Assembly (NCBI RefSeq): GCF_027568395.1 | Contig: NZ_JANKZL010000004.1 | Span: forward strand, 372,001 to 436,000 | Reading direction: 5' to 3' | DNA length: 64,000 nt | Source of the DNA: Aminobacter sp. HY435 | GTDB lineage: Bacteria; Pseudomonadota; Alphaproteobacteria; Rhizobiales; Rhizobiaceae | In this document: in pieces, positions 27,250-35,132 of the stretch | How the letters are laid out: the number at the start of each line of letters is the position of its first letter | Numbering within the stretch: the first letter of the stretch is position 1 | Notes under the pieces: generated by a model | Told to the model about the DNA's origin: nothing | The model's database searches: none | The model's input: the letters and a program-made list of their open reading frames with translations, nothing else | Position numbers and translations under genes: made by a program

Positions 27250-27858
27250 CTATTTCTTCAGCGCCCTGAGGGCGTAGTCCGTAAGTTCCTCGAACGTCGC
27301 CCGATTGGGCTTGTTGACGCACTGCGACACCATCTGCGGGTGGCACAGCGTAGCTGTCGCAGCGCCAAAGCAGCGCGCGGCGATCTGCGGATCCTGGTCG
27401 GCAAACTCGCCCGCCGCGATACCCTCGCGGATCACCTCGGCGATGAGGTCGTGGAGACGGTCGATGTGCTTTTCGATGACATGCCAGTCGCGCTCCAGCG
27501 CAACGATGACCATCTCATGCACTTTTTCCTGGTCGAGCATGGTCTCTACGGTCAGGTTGTGCTGGGCATAGATGAATTTGCGCAAGCGATCGCTGGCGCT
27601 GCCCTCGGCGCGCAGGATCTCGCAGGCCAACTGATAGACCGCGCCGAGCATGCGGCCGCAGATCGCCTGGTGGATTTCGACCTTGGAGGCGAAGAAGCGG
27701 TAGATGTTGGCCGGCGACATGCCGAGGTCGCGGGCGATGTCGGCGACATTGGTCTTGGTGTAGCCGTAGTGCCTGAACAGCCGTTCGGCGGAATCGAGAA
27801 TACGCCCGACAGTCTCCTGTCGCGCCAGATCCACGGGGCTTTCAGCTACATCGTTCAT
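27250..27858 (-). CDS. TetR family regulator of the RND operon
   Basis: The 202-residue protein has a TetR-type DNA-binding domain (about residues 15-60: RILDSAERLFRHYGYTKTNV, ADIARDLGMSPANIYRFFAS) and a larger helical ligand-binding domain. It is the first gene of the operon with the adaptor and permease, separated by 52 nt. A perfect long inverted repeat lies 21 nt in front of its start. Local autorepression and control of the pump, relieved by a pump substrate, is the usual arrangement. Confidence 0.92.
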   Translation of the reverse strand: MNDVAESPVDLARQETVGRILDSAERLFRHYGYTKTNVADIARDLGMSPANIYRFFASKVEIHQAICGRMLGAVYQLACEILRAEGSASDRLRKFIYAQHNLTVETMLDQEKVHEMVIVALERDWHVIEKHIDRLHDLIAEVIREGIAAGEFADQDPQIAARCFGAATATLCHPQMVSQCVNKPNRATFEELTDYALRALKK

Positions 27859-27878
27859 GTCTCGGGCCGCTCAAGTTG

Positions 27879-27910
27879 ACGACTGACGAATTTCTAATTT
27901 CGTCAGTCGT
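27879..27910. promoter_or_regulatory. TetR operator: perfect 12-bp inverted repeat
   Basis: ACGACTGACGAA (27879-27890) and TTCGTCAGTCGT (27899-27910) are exact inverse complements with an 8-nt AT-rich spacer, 20 nt ahead of the TetR start. This is a typical TetR-family operator by size and place. The opposite flank faces the DUF1326 operon, so the site could affect that too. Confidence 0.8.
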
Positions 27911-27934
27911 AAAACTTTATCCGTCCGCCGTCAA

Positions 27935-28039
27935 TCCGCTGCACCGCAAAAACTGACATAAGCTGCCATCGACCGGGAAGCCTGCCAGCCCGTCTTACGG
28001 CGACGCAGCCCTTGGGCGTCGCCCCGGAGACTGGCAGGC
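27935..28039 (+). promoter_or_regulatory. Structured leader with partial cobalamin-riboswitch resemblance
   Basis: Upstream of the DUF1326 gene lies a nested hairpin. The outer arms are GCCTGCCAG (27980-27988) and CTGGCAGGC (28031-28039); the inner arms are GGCGACGC (27999-28006) and GCGTCGCC (28016-28023). Motifs in order are ATCCGCTGCACCGCAA, GCCATCGACCGGGAAG and CCGGAGACTGGC. These echo the 3' half of the cobalamin riboswitch (CCGCAACTG, GGGAAG, and the GGAGAC box). The conserved 5' half (GGTG region) is not visible, so it may be a variant, a remnant, or another structured RNA. Confidence 0.4.
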
Positions 28040-28193
28040 GGCAAACGCTCCAGGCAGGTTATGGCAACCGCCATTTTCTGCTACAGTGCCTGGCTTCTGG
28101 GGACGGTGCCGAACGTTCCGCTGTGCCTGTTACCCGGCCAACGGAATGAACCCGTAAACGACTTGCCGAGCTTGCAAACGCAAGGAGGTGAAG

Positions 28194-28838
28194 ATGCCGG
28201 CCGTCAAATGGACACTCAAGGGACGTGAATTCCTGCACTGCAATTGCGCCTATGGCTGCCCGTGCCAGTTCAATGCGCTACCCACCCAAGGCCACTGCTG
28301 CGCGATTGGCGCGATCGATATCGAGCAGGGTCATCACGGCACCACCAGGCTCGATGGCCTGCGCATAGCCATGATCGTCGCCTGGCCCGGCGCCATCCAT
28401 CACGGCCACGGCCAGGTTGTCGCGATCGTCGACGAACGGGCGACGCCCGAGCAACGGGAAGCGCTGCTCCGGATCATGAGCGGCGAGGACACCGAGCCGG
28501 GCGCGACGTTCTTCCAGGTCTTTTCGACGACGTTCGAGAAGGTCCACGACCCCGTATTCGCCAAGATCGACATTCAGGTCGATATCGACGGGCGTACCGC
28601 CCGCGTGAACATTCCCGGCGTGATGGAAGCCCGCGGCGAGCCGATCCTGAACCCAGTGACATCACAGCCCCACCGGGCTCGCATCAACCTTCCCAACGGC
28701 TTCGAATATACGGTCGCCGAAGCCGGGCGCGGCTGGGGCAAGACCACTGGCGCGATCGAACTCGACCTCAAGGACGCGCATGCGCATTTCGCCCACATGC
28801 ACATGACTGAAAGCGGGGTCGTCCGCCCAACCCAATGA
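28194..28838 (+). CDS. DUF1326 domain-containing protein
   Basis: This 214-residue soluble protein begins MPAVKWTLKGREFLHCNCAY and continues GCPCQFNALPTQGHC, the Cys-rich start typical of DUF1326 (Cys at about 17, 19, 23, 25 and 36-37). The Cys/His content and the usual genomic partner DUF2182 suggest metal binding, but no function is established. AGGAGG sits 5 nt before the ATG. Its stop overlaps the ATG of the DUF2182 gene (ATGA), so the two are translationally coupled. A structured leader lies upstream. Confidence 0.88.
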   Translation: MPAVKWTLKGREFLHCNCAYGCPCQFNALPTQGHCCAIGAIDIEQGHHGTTRLDGLRIAMIVAWPGAIHHGHGQVVAIVDERATPEQREALLRIMSGEDTEPGATFFQVFSTTFEKVHDPVFAKIDIQVDIDGRTARVNIPGVMEARGEPILNPVTSQPHRARINLPNGFEYTVAEAGRGWGKTTGAIELDLKDAHAHFAHMHMTESGVVRPTQ

Positions 28839-29674
28839 GCACCTCTCGCCTCGAGTTGATATTGAGACGAGACCGGGCCGTCGTCCTCGGCGCCGCCGTT
28901 GCCGTTGCAGCGCTGGCGTGGGCCTATGTGATCTGGCTGGCAGCGTACATGGGGGCGCTGCCGCCTGCGGGCGCCGACATGCCCGGAATGACCATGCCCG
29001 GGATGACCATGCCCGGCATGGATATGGGCACCACGCTCGCCCCTGCCATCAGCGGCTGGAGCGCTGGCGATTTCGCCTTCATGTTCGCCATGTGGGCAAT
29101 CATGATGGTCGGCATGATGCTGCCTTCGGTGGCGCCGATGCTGCTCATCTATGCCGGCGTGGCGCGTCAGGCTGGCTCACGCGGCAAGCCCTTCGCCGCC
29201 ACCGCATGGTTCGCCACCGGCTATCTGCTCGCCTGGACGGCTTTCTCCATGCTCGCCACATCAGCGCAATGGGCGCTCGAAAGCGCCCTGCTGCTGACAC
29301 CGATGACCGGCATCGGCACCAGGCTCGGCGGCTTCGTGCTCATCGCGGCCGGCGTCTACCAGTGCACGCCGCTCAAGGACGTCTGCCTGTCGGCCTGCCA
29401 GAGCCCGTTGCAGTTCATCATGCGCCATGGCGGCTTCCGCCCGGACCCGCGCGGCGCGATGAACCTGGGCGCGGAGCACGGCATCTACTGCATCGGCTGC
29501 TGCTGGGCGCTGATGGCGATCCTGTTCGTCGTCGGCATCATGAACCTGCTCTGGGTGGCGGCGATCGCCGTCTTCATCCTGCTGGAAAAGCTCGTCGTTC
29601 CCGGCCGCCTGCTGTCGCGGGCCGCCGGCGCTGTGCTGATCGTCGCGGGTGCCTGGACGCTGTTTTGGGCATGA
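28835..29674 (+). CDS. DUF2182 predicted metal-binding membrane protein
   Basis: The 279-residue membrane protein has about six helices. After the first helix comes a Met-rich periplasmic loop with three copies of MPGMTM/MPGMDM (about residues 49-64), a composition seen in copper-binding loops. FMFAMWAIMMVGMMLPS is the DUF2182 signature helix. Later segments contain TPLKDVCLSACQSP, and EHGIYCIGCCWALM with a Cys cluster. It is coupled to the DUF1326 gene. Transport or insertion of a metal (copper or cobalt) is a reasonable guess from the residues, not a known function. Confidence 0.88.
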   Translation: MSTSRLELILRRDRAVVLGAAVAVAALAWAYVIWLAAYMGALPPAGADMPGMTMPGMTMPGMDMGTTLAPAISGWSAGDFAFMFAMWAIMMVGMMLPSVAPMLLIYAGVARQAGSRGKPFAATAWFATGYLLAWTAFSMLATSAQWALESALLLTPMTGIGTRLGGFVLIAAGVYQCTPLKDVCLSACQSPLQFIMRHGGFRPDPRGAMNLGAEHGIYCIGCCWALMAILFVVGIMNLLWVAAIAVFILLEKLVVPGRLLSRAAGAVLIVAGAWTLFWA

Positions 29675-29722
29675 GTCTGAACCGAAGGTCGCGCATCGAT
29701 TGCCGGATCAGATCGTGCTCAA

Positions 29723-30256
29723 TCAGATGGCTAATAGCTTGTACATCACCGTCGTCGCATCGAGCCGGTCGCTGCCGAAAGGATCGCGCGCATAGTCCGG
29801 GATGACCCCGACAGTCCGGTAGCCCAATGCGGCGTAGAGCGGTTCGGCATTGTCGCCGGTACGCGTATCCAGCGTCATCAGGCTGCGCCCTCGGCCCCGC
29901 GCCAGCACCTCGAGCTCCCGCATCAGCAATTGCGCGATGCCCTGGCGCCGGAAGTCGGGATGCACCATCAGCTTGTTGACGTCGGCACGGTGCGGCTGGT
30001 TGGGCATGGTATCGCAGCCGAGCTGCACCGTGCCGGCGATCCGCCCGTCCTTGCGCGCCACCAGCATGATCCGCGTCCCCGCGCGCACGCCCGGCAACAC
30101 CTTGTCACGCCAGAACGCTTCTGCTTCGGCCTGGCCATAGGGCACAACGAAACCGATGCTCGCGCCGTCATGCACGCAGGCGTGCAGCAGCGCGCCAAGC
30201 TCGCCGATATGGCTTGCGATGTCGTCGGCCGAGAAAATCGAGATGGCGATGGTCAT
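29723..30256 (-). CDS. GNAT family N-acetyltransferase
   Basis: The 177-residue protein has the GNAT core: TRIMLVARKDGRIAGTVQLG (beta4), VNKLMVHPDFRRQGIAQLLM with the acetyl-CoA pyrophosphate loop (RRQGIA), then LTLDTRTGDNAEPLYAALGY and GVIPDYA. Substrate unknown. It lies 6 nt downstream of a cupin-type regulator on the same strand, and the two are probably one transcript. Regulator-acetyltransferase pairs of this kind are common. Confidence 0.9.
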   Translation of the reverse strand: MTIAISIFSADDIASHIGELGALLHACVHDGASIGFVVPYGQAEAEAFWRDKVLPGVRAGTRIMLVARKDGRIAGTVQLGCDTMPNQPHRADVNKLMVHPDFRRQGIAQLLMRELEVLARGRGRSLMTLDTRTGDNAEPLYAALGYRTVGVIPDYARDPFGSDRLDATTVMYKLLAI

Positions 30257-30262
30257 GATGCC

Positions 30263-30832
30263 TCACACAACAAAGAGAATGTATTTCGCGCCCGCCTGTT
30301 GCGGCGTCGTAAAGGCGCTTGGCCCGAACAACTGGTAGCGCAGGCAGTCGCCGGGCCTAAGCTCATGGGCCTGGCCGTCGACGGTCACGCTGAGTTGCCC
30401 CTCGACCAGCACCAGATGATGCTCGAGCCCCGGCCGCGGCGGCGCGTCATAGGTGATCCTGACGTCTGCATCGAGTTCGCATTCCAGCGCCTCGCCGGCC
30501 AGCGTCTGCGCCGGCGGTGAAATCGAGCGGCGGCGAAAGCCAATTTCGGGGTCGGACCAGAGCGGCTGGACGTCGCGGCGCACCAGCGGCGCGAACGCGC
30601 CTTCCACCATGTGCATCAGCCGCGACATGGTCAGCCCATAGGCGGCGCACAGCTTGCCGAGCACGCTGGCAGTCGGGCTGACCTCGGCGTTTTCCAGCCG
30701 CGACAGCGTTGCCCGGCTGACCGTGCTGCGCTTGGCAAGTTCATCGAGCGGCCAGCCGCGCTCGGCCCTGAGCGACCGCAGCCGCTGGGCGATACGCCGA
30801 TCGATGCTGTCGTGGTTCGAAGCTTCATCCAT
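30263..30832 (-). CDS. XRE family regulator with C-terminal cupin
   Basis: The 189-residue protein has an N-terminal helix-turn-helix (RIAQRLRSLRAERGWPLDEL, AKRSTVSRATLSRLENAEVS, about residues 11-65) and a C-terminal cupin domain (about 115-187, with PRPGLEHHLVLVEGQLSVTV and LRPGDCLRY). Such proteins sense small molecules in the cupin barrel. A dense palindromic operator lies directly upstream, so autoregulation is likely. It heads an operon with the GNAT gene. Confidence 0.9.
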   Translation of the reverse strand: MDEASNHDSIDRRIAQRLRSLRAERGWPLDELAKRSTVSRATLSRLENAEVSPTASVLGKLCAAYGLTMSRLMHMVEGAFAPLVRRDVQPLWSDPEIGFRRRSISPPAQTLAGEALECELDADVRITYDAPPRPGLEHHLVLVEGQLSVTVDGQAHELRPGDCLRYQLFGPSAFTTPQQAGAKYILFVV

Positions 30833-30836
30833 ATGC

Positions 30837-30861
30837 GAGAAATATTCTCATATATGAGAAT
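30837..30861. promoter_or_regulatory. Palindromic operator upstream of XRE-cupin gene
   Basis: Two overlapping palindromes lie 4-29 nt in front of the start codon: GAGAA-ATA-TTCTC (30837-30849) and the perfect 18-mer ATTCTCATATATGAGAAT (30844-30861). The repeated unit is TTCTCATAT/GAGAA. It is probably the autoregulatory site of the encoded regulator. Confidence 0.75.
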
Positions 30862-30916
30862 GAGTCAAGACGCTGACACCGCCCTCATCCAAGAATCCGA
30901 TGCGAGAGCGCGGTGC

Positions 30917-31588
30917 CTACCCGAACGAAAACACGGCACTCGGTTTTGTCGTCGCGGCATGGCCGGTGCCGACATCGGCCACCGCATATTCGGCGACCAG
31001 CTGAAGCCGTGCATGCGGCAGATGCGCCCGTCCCGGATCTCCGACAAGCACTTCGACGCCGGCGGCGACGCAGCGGTCAAGAAAGGCGGTCACCCGCTCC
31101 GCAAGATCGGCGTCGTAAAACAGGTCGCCGACAACAACGATATCCACTTCAGGCGCGGGACCGCCGGTCAGGTCGCCGCTGACGGCGGTTACGTCGACAC
31201 CGTTCAGCGTCGCGTTGAGCCCGATCGCGGCCACGCCGTTGCGGTCGACCTCGGCGGCAAGCACTGCGCTCGCACCCGCCATCGCCGCAGCGATGCCGAC
31301 CAGCCCGGAACCGGCGCCGAGGTCGAGCACGCGCCGTCCCCTCACCGTGTCAGGTCTCTCCAGGAAATGCCGCGCAAGCACCAGTCCGCCGGCCCATTGA
31401 TAGGCCCAATAGGGCGGCGGCGGATCGTCGCCCTCGTCATCGGGCCAAAGCCGCCACAGCCCGCTACCGGGATGAGCCGCATAGAGCCGGATTTGGGGGG
31501 CCGAGGGCACGGCCACCACGTGCAAGTTGTCGAGGATGAAATCAGCGGTTTCCGACTGTCTGTCCTGGCTGGTGCCTTGGTGATTCAA
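30917..31588 (-). CDS. ETF beta-subunit lysine methyltransferase-like protein
   Basis: The 223-residue SAM-dependent methyltransferase carries PPPYWAYQWAGGLVLARHFL, then RRVLDLGAGSGLVGIAAAMAGA (motif I), an acidic EVD loop, and VVGDLFYDADLAERV. The PYWAYQWAGG plus GDLFYD combination is that of ETFBKMT (METTL20), which methylates lysines next to the acyl-CoA dehydrogenase recognition loop of ETF-beta. Bacterial homologues have been described in Agrobacterium. A cytosolic role is expected. It stands alone. Confidence 0.8.
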   Translation of the reverse strand: MNHQGTSQDRQSETADFILDNLHVVAVPSAPQIRLYAAHPGSGLWRLWPDDEGDDPPPPYWAYQWAGGLVLARHFLERPDTVRGRRVLDLGAGSGLVGIAAAMAGASAVLAAEVDRNGVAAIGLNATLNGVDVTAVSGDLTGGPAPEVDIVVVGDLFYDADLAERVTAFLDRCVAAGVEVLVGDPGRAHLPHARLQLVAEYAVADVGTGHAATTKPSAVFSFG

Positions 31589-31762
31589 TTTCCGGTCCTG
31601 AACCTCAGCAATGACGCGTCGACATCTAGTGGTGAAAATTTGACGCTTGGTAACCGCTGGGAATGGCTGGACCGACCATTCCCGTCATCGACGAACGCGC
31701 GATGTAAGGCTGGATGACCTTGGCCGTCTCCAGCCACGGAACGCCAACGGCTGAGCTTTTCT

Positions 31763-33373
31763 CTAGTCCTCGAAGGGCTGCCGGTCCTGCGTACACCACG
31801 TGTTCGGCGGGGGCAACTTTTGGTCGACGAGATACGCTGCGATCAGGTCATTGGCGCAGGTGCTCTGGTTGAGCAGGGACGTGTGGCCGTACCCGTTCAC
31901 GCGCAACAGGACCGCCCCGGGCAACAGGTCGGCCATCGCTTCGGCGTTCTGCATCGGCGTCGAGGGATCGTGCGTGGTGTTCACGACGAGGGGCGCGGCG
32001 CTCAGCGGGGCATCCCACGGCCCCGGATAGGGATCGGCCGCGTCGATCGTCCAGGCCGCGCAGGAGAACTCTGCATAAGAGGTCGACAGGCCGAAGTAGC
32101 CCGACCGCAGCATGACCTCCGACGACAGCGTCGGGAAGCGCTCCAGGCTCACGGCGGGCGCATCTCCGCACATGACGGCGATCGCCCCTTCGGCCCCGTC
32201 GTACGCGGCGGGCTTGGAACCGGCCGGGTCCCCCGTTCCGGCATGGGGAGCGCCCGGCGTCGCGGCGCCCGCCTCGTGGATCGCCTGAAGCGCATGACCG
32301 ACCGACGCCCAGCCGTTGGCGCCCGGAACCGCCCAGACGATGTCCATGCCATCGGAAATCTGGCCGACCAGGGTGTTGAGGGTGATCGTACGGGCGCCGG
32401 CGCCCGACTTGAGTTCGATCGGCCCCTCGCTCAGGCGGTTCAGCAGGTCGTTCCATTTCTGCCGGGTCAGGTCGTAGCTGGCGGCGGCGAACCCGCACCG
32501 GTCCGGCCCCGCCGCCGCGCAGAGCTGCAGGAAATGCTGGAACACACTCGCCAGCTCGGGCGAGCCGACCCGGTCGCCGAGCGTCCATTGCGGGTTCCGA
32601 TCGCCATCCGCGGTCCACGCCAGCGGCGACAGGTTGCCGTCCAGCACCAGCGTGCGAATGGCCTCCGGAAACAGGTTGGCATAGGTGGCGCCGAGGAAGG
32701 TGCCATAGGACACGCCCCAGTAGTTGAGCGGAGCGCCCCCCGTTGCAATGCGCAGCTGTTCGAGGTCGCGGGCGGTGTCCGCGGTCGAGACGTGGGCGAG
32801 GATTTCCGACGCGTTCGCGGCGCACGCCTTGGCGAACGCCGCGTAGGCGTCGCTCCAGGCCTTCTGCTCGGCGAAAGTGGTTGGAAACGCTCCGAGGCCT
32901 CCGAGCAGGGCGGCTTCTTTGTCTGCGCTGTCGAAACACCGTCCTTGCGTTGATTCCCCGATGCCGCGCGGGTCCCAGCTGACGATGTCGAAGGACTGGC
33001 GGACCGCGACTGGGAACTGGCCGTACCACTGCGGAAACTGGACGCTGCCGGTGCCGCCGGGGCCACCGGGATTGAAGAAGAGAATGCCCTTCGCCGCGCC
33101 GCCCCGGGCCGGCATGCGTCGCAGAGCCAGTTCGATCGTCGGACCGTCGGCTTTCCTGTAGTCGAGCGGCACCGCGTAGGCGGCGCACTCGAGTCCCTCG
33201 ATCATCGGATCGGGGCAGGCCGACCAGTCGATCGGTGTATCCTTGAAGTGGTAGGTGGCGTCCTGCGCGGCGGCCGGAGATGTTCCGGCGCAGAATCCGA
33301 TCAGCGCGACGCCAGCGATGCGTGACGCCTTGGTCGTCTGCCTCCTCGCTCCGTCGCCGTTCGAGCCGCTCAT
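31763..33373 (-). CDS. Secreted alpha/beta hydrolase, tripeptidyl-aminopeptidase-like
   Basis: The 536-residue protein has a signal peptide (SRIAGVALIGFCAGTSPAAA), then an alpha/beta-hydrolase domain with GGPGGTGS (oxyanion), the nucleophile in LNYWGVSYGTFLGATYANLF, and the C-terminal TAP-like domain carrying Asp (TTHDPSTP) and His (NGYGHTSLL). This architecture is that of Streptomyces SlpD/SlpE-type peptidases; it probably cleaves peptides in the periplasm or outside. The start is uncertain: the ATG at 33373 or one at 33406. Very GC-rich, somewhat more so than neighbours. Confidence 0.85.
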   Translation of the reverse strand: MSGSNGDGARRQTTKASRIAGVALIGFCAGTSPAAAQDATYHFKDTPIDWSACPDPMIEGLECAAYAVPLDYRKADGPTIELALRRMPARGGAAKGILFFNPGGPGGTGSVQFPQWYGQFPVAVRQSFDIVSWDPRGIGESTQGRCFDSADKEAALLGGLGAFPTTFAEQKAWSDAYAAFAKACAANASEILAHVSTADTARDLEQLRIATGGAPLNYWGVSYGTFLGATYANLFPEAIRTLVLDGNLSPLAWTADGDRNPQWTLGDRVGSPELASVFQHFLQLCAAAGPDRCGFAAASYDLTRQKWNDLLNRLSEGPIELKSGAGARTITLNTLVGQISDGMDIVWAVPGANGWASVGHALQAIHEAGAATPGAPHAGTGDPAGSKPAAYDGAEGAIAVMCGDAPAVSLERFPTLSSEVMLRSGYFGLSTSYAEFSCAAWTIDAADPYPGPWDAPLSAAPLVVNTTHDPSTPMQNAEAMADLLPGAVLLRVNGYGHTSLLNQSTCANDLIAAYLVDQKLPPPNTWCTQDRQPFED

Positions 33374-33655
33374 CTTGCTGGATCGCTGATCACCCGAAGA
33401 AGTCATCTTCGCCGATTGTGCCCGCCTGGTCAACGAAGCGCATCCGGACACGCGGGTCCGGTCGACAACCAGGCTTTTCAGCTCCTTCTCGCTGCCGCGC
33501 GCACGAGGGCCGGAAGCCGATCAACGAGGGCGCAGCACGCGGCCAGCCATGCGTGGCGTCGAAAAACACAGGTCCCAACTGTCGCCCTTTGCACAGCCGG
33601 CCATGACAGGATACCGATATCGCCGGTGATGGGTGGCGGAGGAACAGGCGCGACG

Positions 33656-34447
33656 ATGTTGATGGCAGCAAGCAAAAGGCACGGCGTCACCGCGTCAGGC
33701 ATGGTTATCGTCTGGCTTTTGACTGCTTTCGTCTTGGCTTGCTGGCCGGCGCAAGCGGCAGACCGCACGATCTACCTGACCTTCGACGACGGTCCGCTCA
33801 ACGGCACCACGAACGTTCTTGACGTGCTTGAAGCTGAAAACGTGCCCGCCACCATGTTCATGGTCGGTCTGCACGCCAGTTCCAATCAGGAAAGCAAGGC
33901 GCTTGTCGCCCGAGCCAGGAGCATGCCGCTGGTGACGGTGGGCAACCACAGCTACAGCCACGCCTACAACAAGTACCGCAAATTCTACGCCGATACCGAA
34001 GCCGTTGTTGCCGACATGGTTCGGGCCAACGCCGTTCTGGGCCTCGAAATGCCCGCTCACGCAAGGCTTCCCGGCCGCAACGTGTTTCGGCTGCCGAATG
34101 TTTCAACCAACGACCTCTCGATCGACCGCAAGGAGATTGGCATCGAGGAGCCGGACTACGAGTTTGTCGCCGCCACCGGCTTCTGGCTTTACGGCTGGGA
34201 CCACGAATGGGTCCATGACGGCACCGGCAAGCCGGTGCAGAGCGTCAAGACGATGATCAGCGAGATCGACCACCTGTTTGGCGGCAAGGTTCGATTTGTC
34301 AGGCCAAACAGGCTGATCCTGCTGATGCACGACGAAATGTTTCAGGATACGTTCAACGGGCCGGCAAATCTGACAGCGCTCATCCAGGGCCTGAAGCAGC
34401 GCGGATACAAGTTCGGGCAGATACCGGACTACGATCCGCTGAACTAG
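33656..34447 (+). CDS. Polysaccharide deacetylase (NodB homology) family protein
   Basis: The 263-residue secreted protein has a signal segment (IVWLLTAFVLACWPAQAA) and a NodB domain: TIYLTFDDGPLNGTTNVLDV (catalytic Asp pair), TVGNHSYSHAYNKY (HxxxH metal ligands), RLPGRNVFRLP, GFWLYGWDHEWVH, and RLILLMHDEMF near the end. It likely removes acetyl groups from an envelope polysaccharide or peptidoglycan. The ATG at 33656 is preferred; GGAGGA is 12 nt upstream, and the ATGs at 33629 and 33662 are alternatives. It stands alone, convergent with the GYD gene. Confidence 0.85.
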   Translation: MLMAASKRHGVTASGMVIVWLLTAFVLACWPAQAADRTIYLTFDDGPLNGTTNVLDVLEAENVPATMFMVGLHASSNQESKALVARARSMPLVTVGNHSYSHAYNKYRKFYADTEAVVADMVRANAVLGLEMPAHARLPGRNVFRLPNVSTNDLSIDRKEIGIEEPDYEFVAATGFWLYGWDHEWVHDGTGKPVQSVKTMISEIDHLFGGKVRFVRPNRLILLMHDEMFQDTFNGPANLTALIQGLKQRGYKFGQIPDYDPLN

Positions 34448-34516
34448 ACAGAGGGCGGAAGCCGGATGAGGCTGGCATAGGCAAGGCTAGGCCTCCGCCC
34501 CTTCTGTCAGGCCCGT

Positions 34517-34810
34517 TCAGACCATTTTGTCTACGATCTTGCGCATATCCTGGACGTCGAAGGCCCGCAGCGTCTGCGTGGTCACATTGCCCAGTTCAGC
34601 AAGCGACAGGCTGACCGCGGTGGCAGTCAGGTCGTCTTGCGCCTCGATGACGCTGACGACGTCATGCTTGCCGAGCGTCCACAACAGGGTATGGACCTTG
34701 GCCCCGCATTTGTCGGCCATCGCTTTGAAGGCTTCCGCGCGTTTCGGTGACTCCCTCACCGATCGCACGCCTTGATCGGTGAAATTCGCCAGGAAAACAT
34801 AATATGCCAT
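34517..34810 (-). CDS. GYD domain-containing small protein
   Basis: This 97-residue protein begins AYYVFLANFTDQGVRSVRES and shows a ferredoxin-like beta-alpha-beta pattern, with LWTLGKHDVVSVIEAQDD in the middle and VTTQTLRAFD. This is the GYD domain. Function unknown, possibly ligand binding. A strong GGAGG precedes the ATG at 34810; the longer frame to 35116 is not homologous. Confidence 0.85.
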   Translation of the reverse strand: MAYYVFLANFTDQGVRSVRESPKRAEAFKAMADKCGAKVHTLLWTLGKHDVVSVIEAQDDLTATAVSLSLAELGNVTTQTLRAFDVQDMRKIVDKMV

Positions 34811-35132
34811 TTCATCCTCCGTGGTTGAGGAGGCGTACGGGCGCGTTGGCGTTGCCGCCGTGTCTCCCGCCCGCAGTCTAACATGCCTGGCTGGTCGTGA
34901 ATGTAGGCGCAAAGGCAACTCGGCATAGGTCATAGGAGCTATGACGCTGCGCCGGTCCCGTGCCGGGACGAGTTGGAATAGTGCGGGCATTTGTGCACGT
35001 CTGGGCCGCAGATCACCGAACTGTGTGCCAAGCCCCCGCCGTTGAGCGCAGCAAGCCATCGCCCTAGAGTGTGGCCAGCCGAGTCGCACTCCGACGGCGG
35101 CGCGTTCATCGACCAATCATCAGCGAGCCCGC
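34811..35132. other. Gene-free stretch between GYD and EamA genes
   Basis: These 322 nt are an intergenic region between divergent genes, and I see no coding pattern on either strand. Frames open across it lack family matches and good starts. Promoters for both genes should lie here, but none was clear. Confidence 0.4.

Noticed and set aside
31628-31765. Open minus-strand stretch reading WLETAKVIQPYIARS and onward to a stop
   Set aside because: It looks protein-like but is short, lacks a start, and I could match it to no family. It may be a gene remnant.
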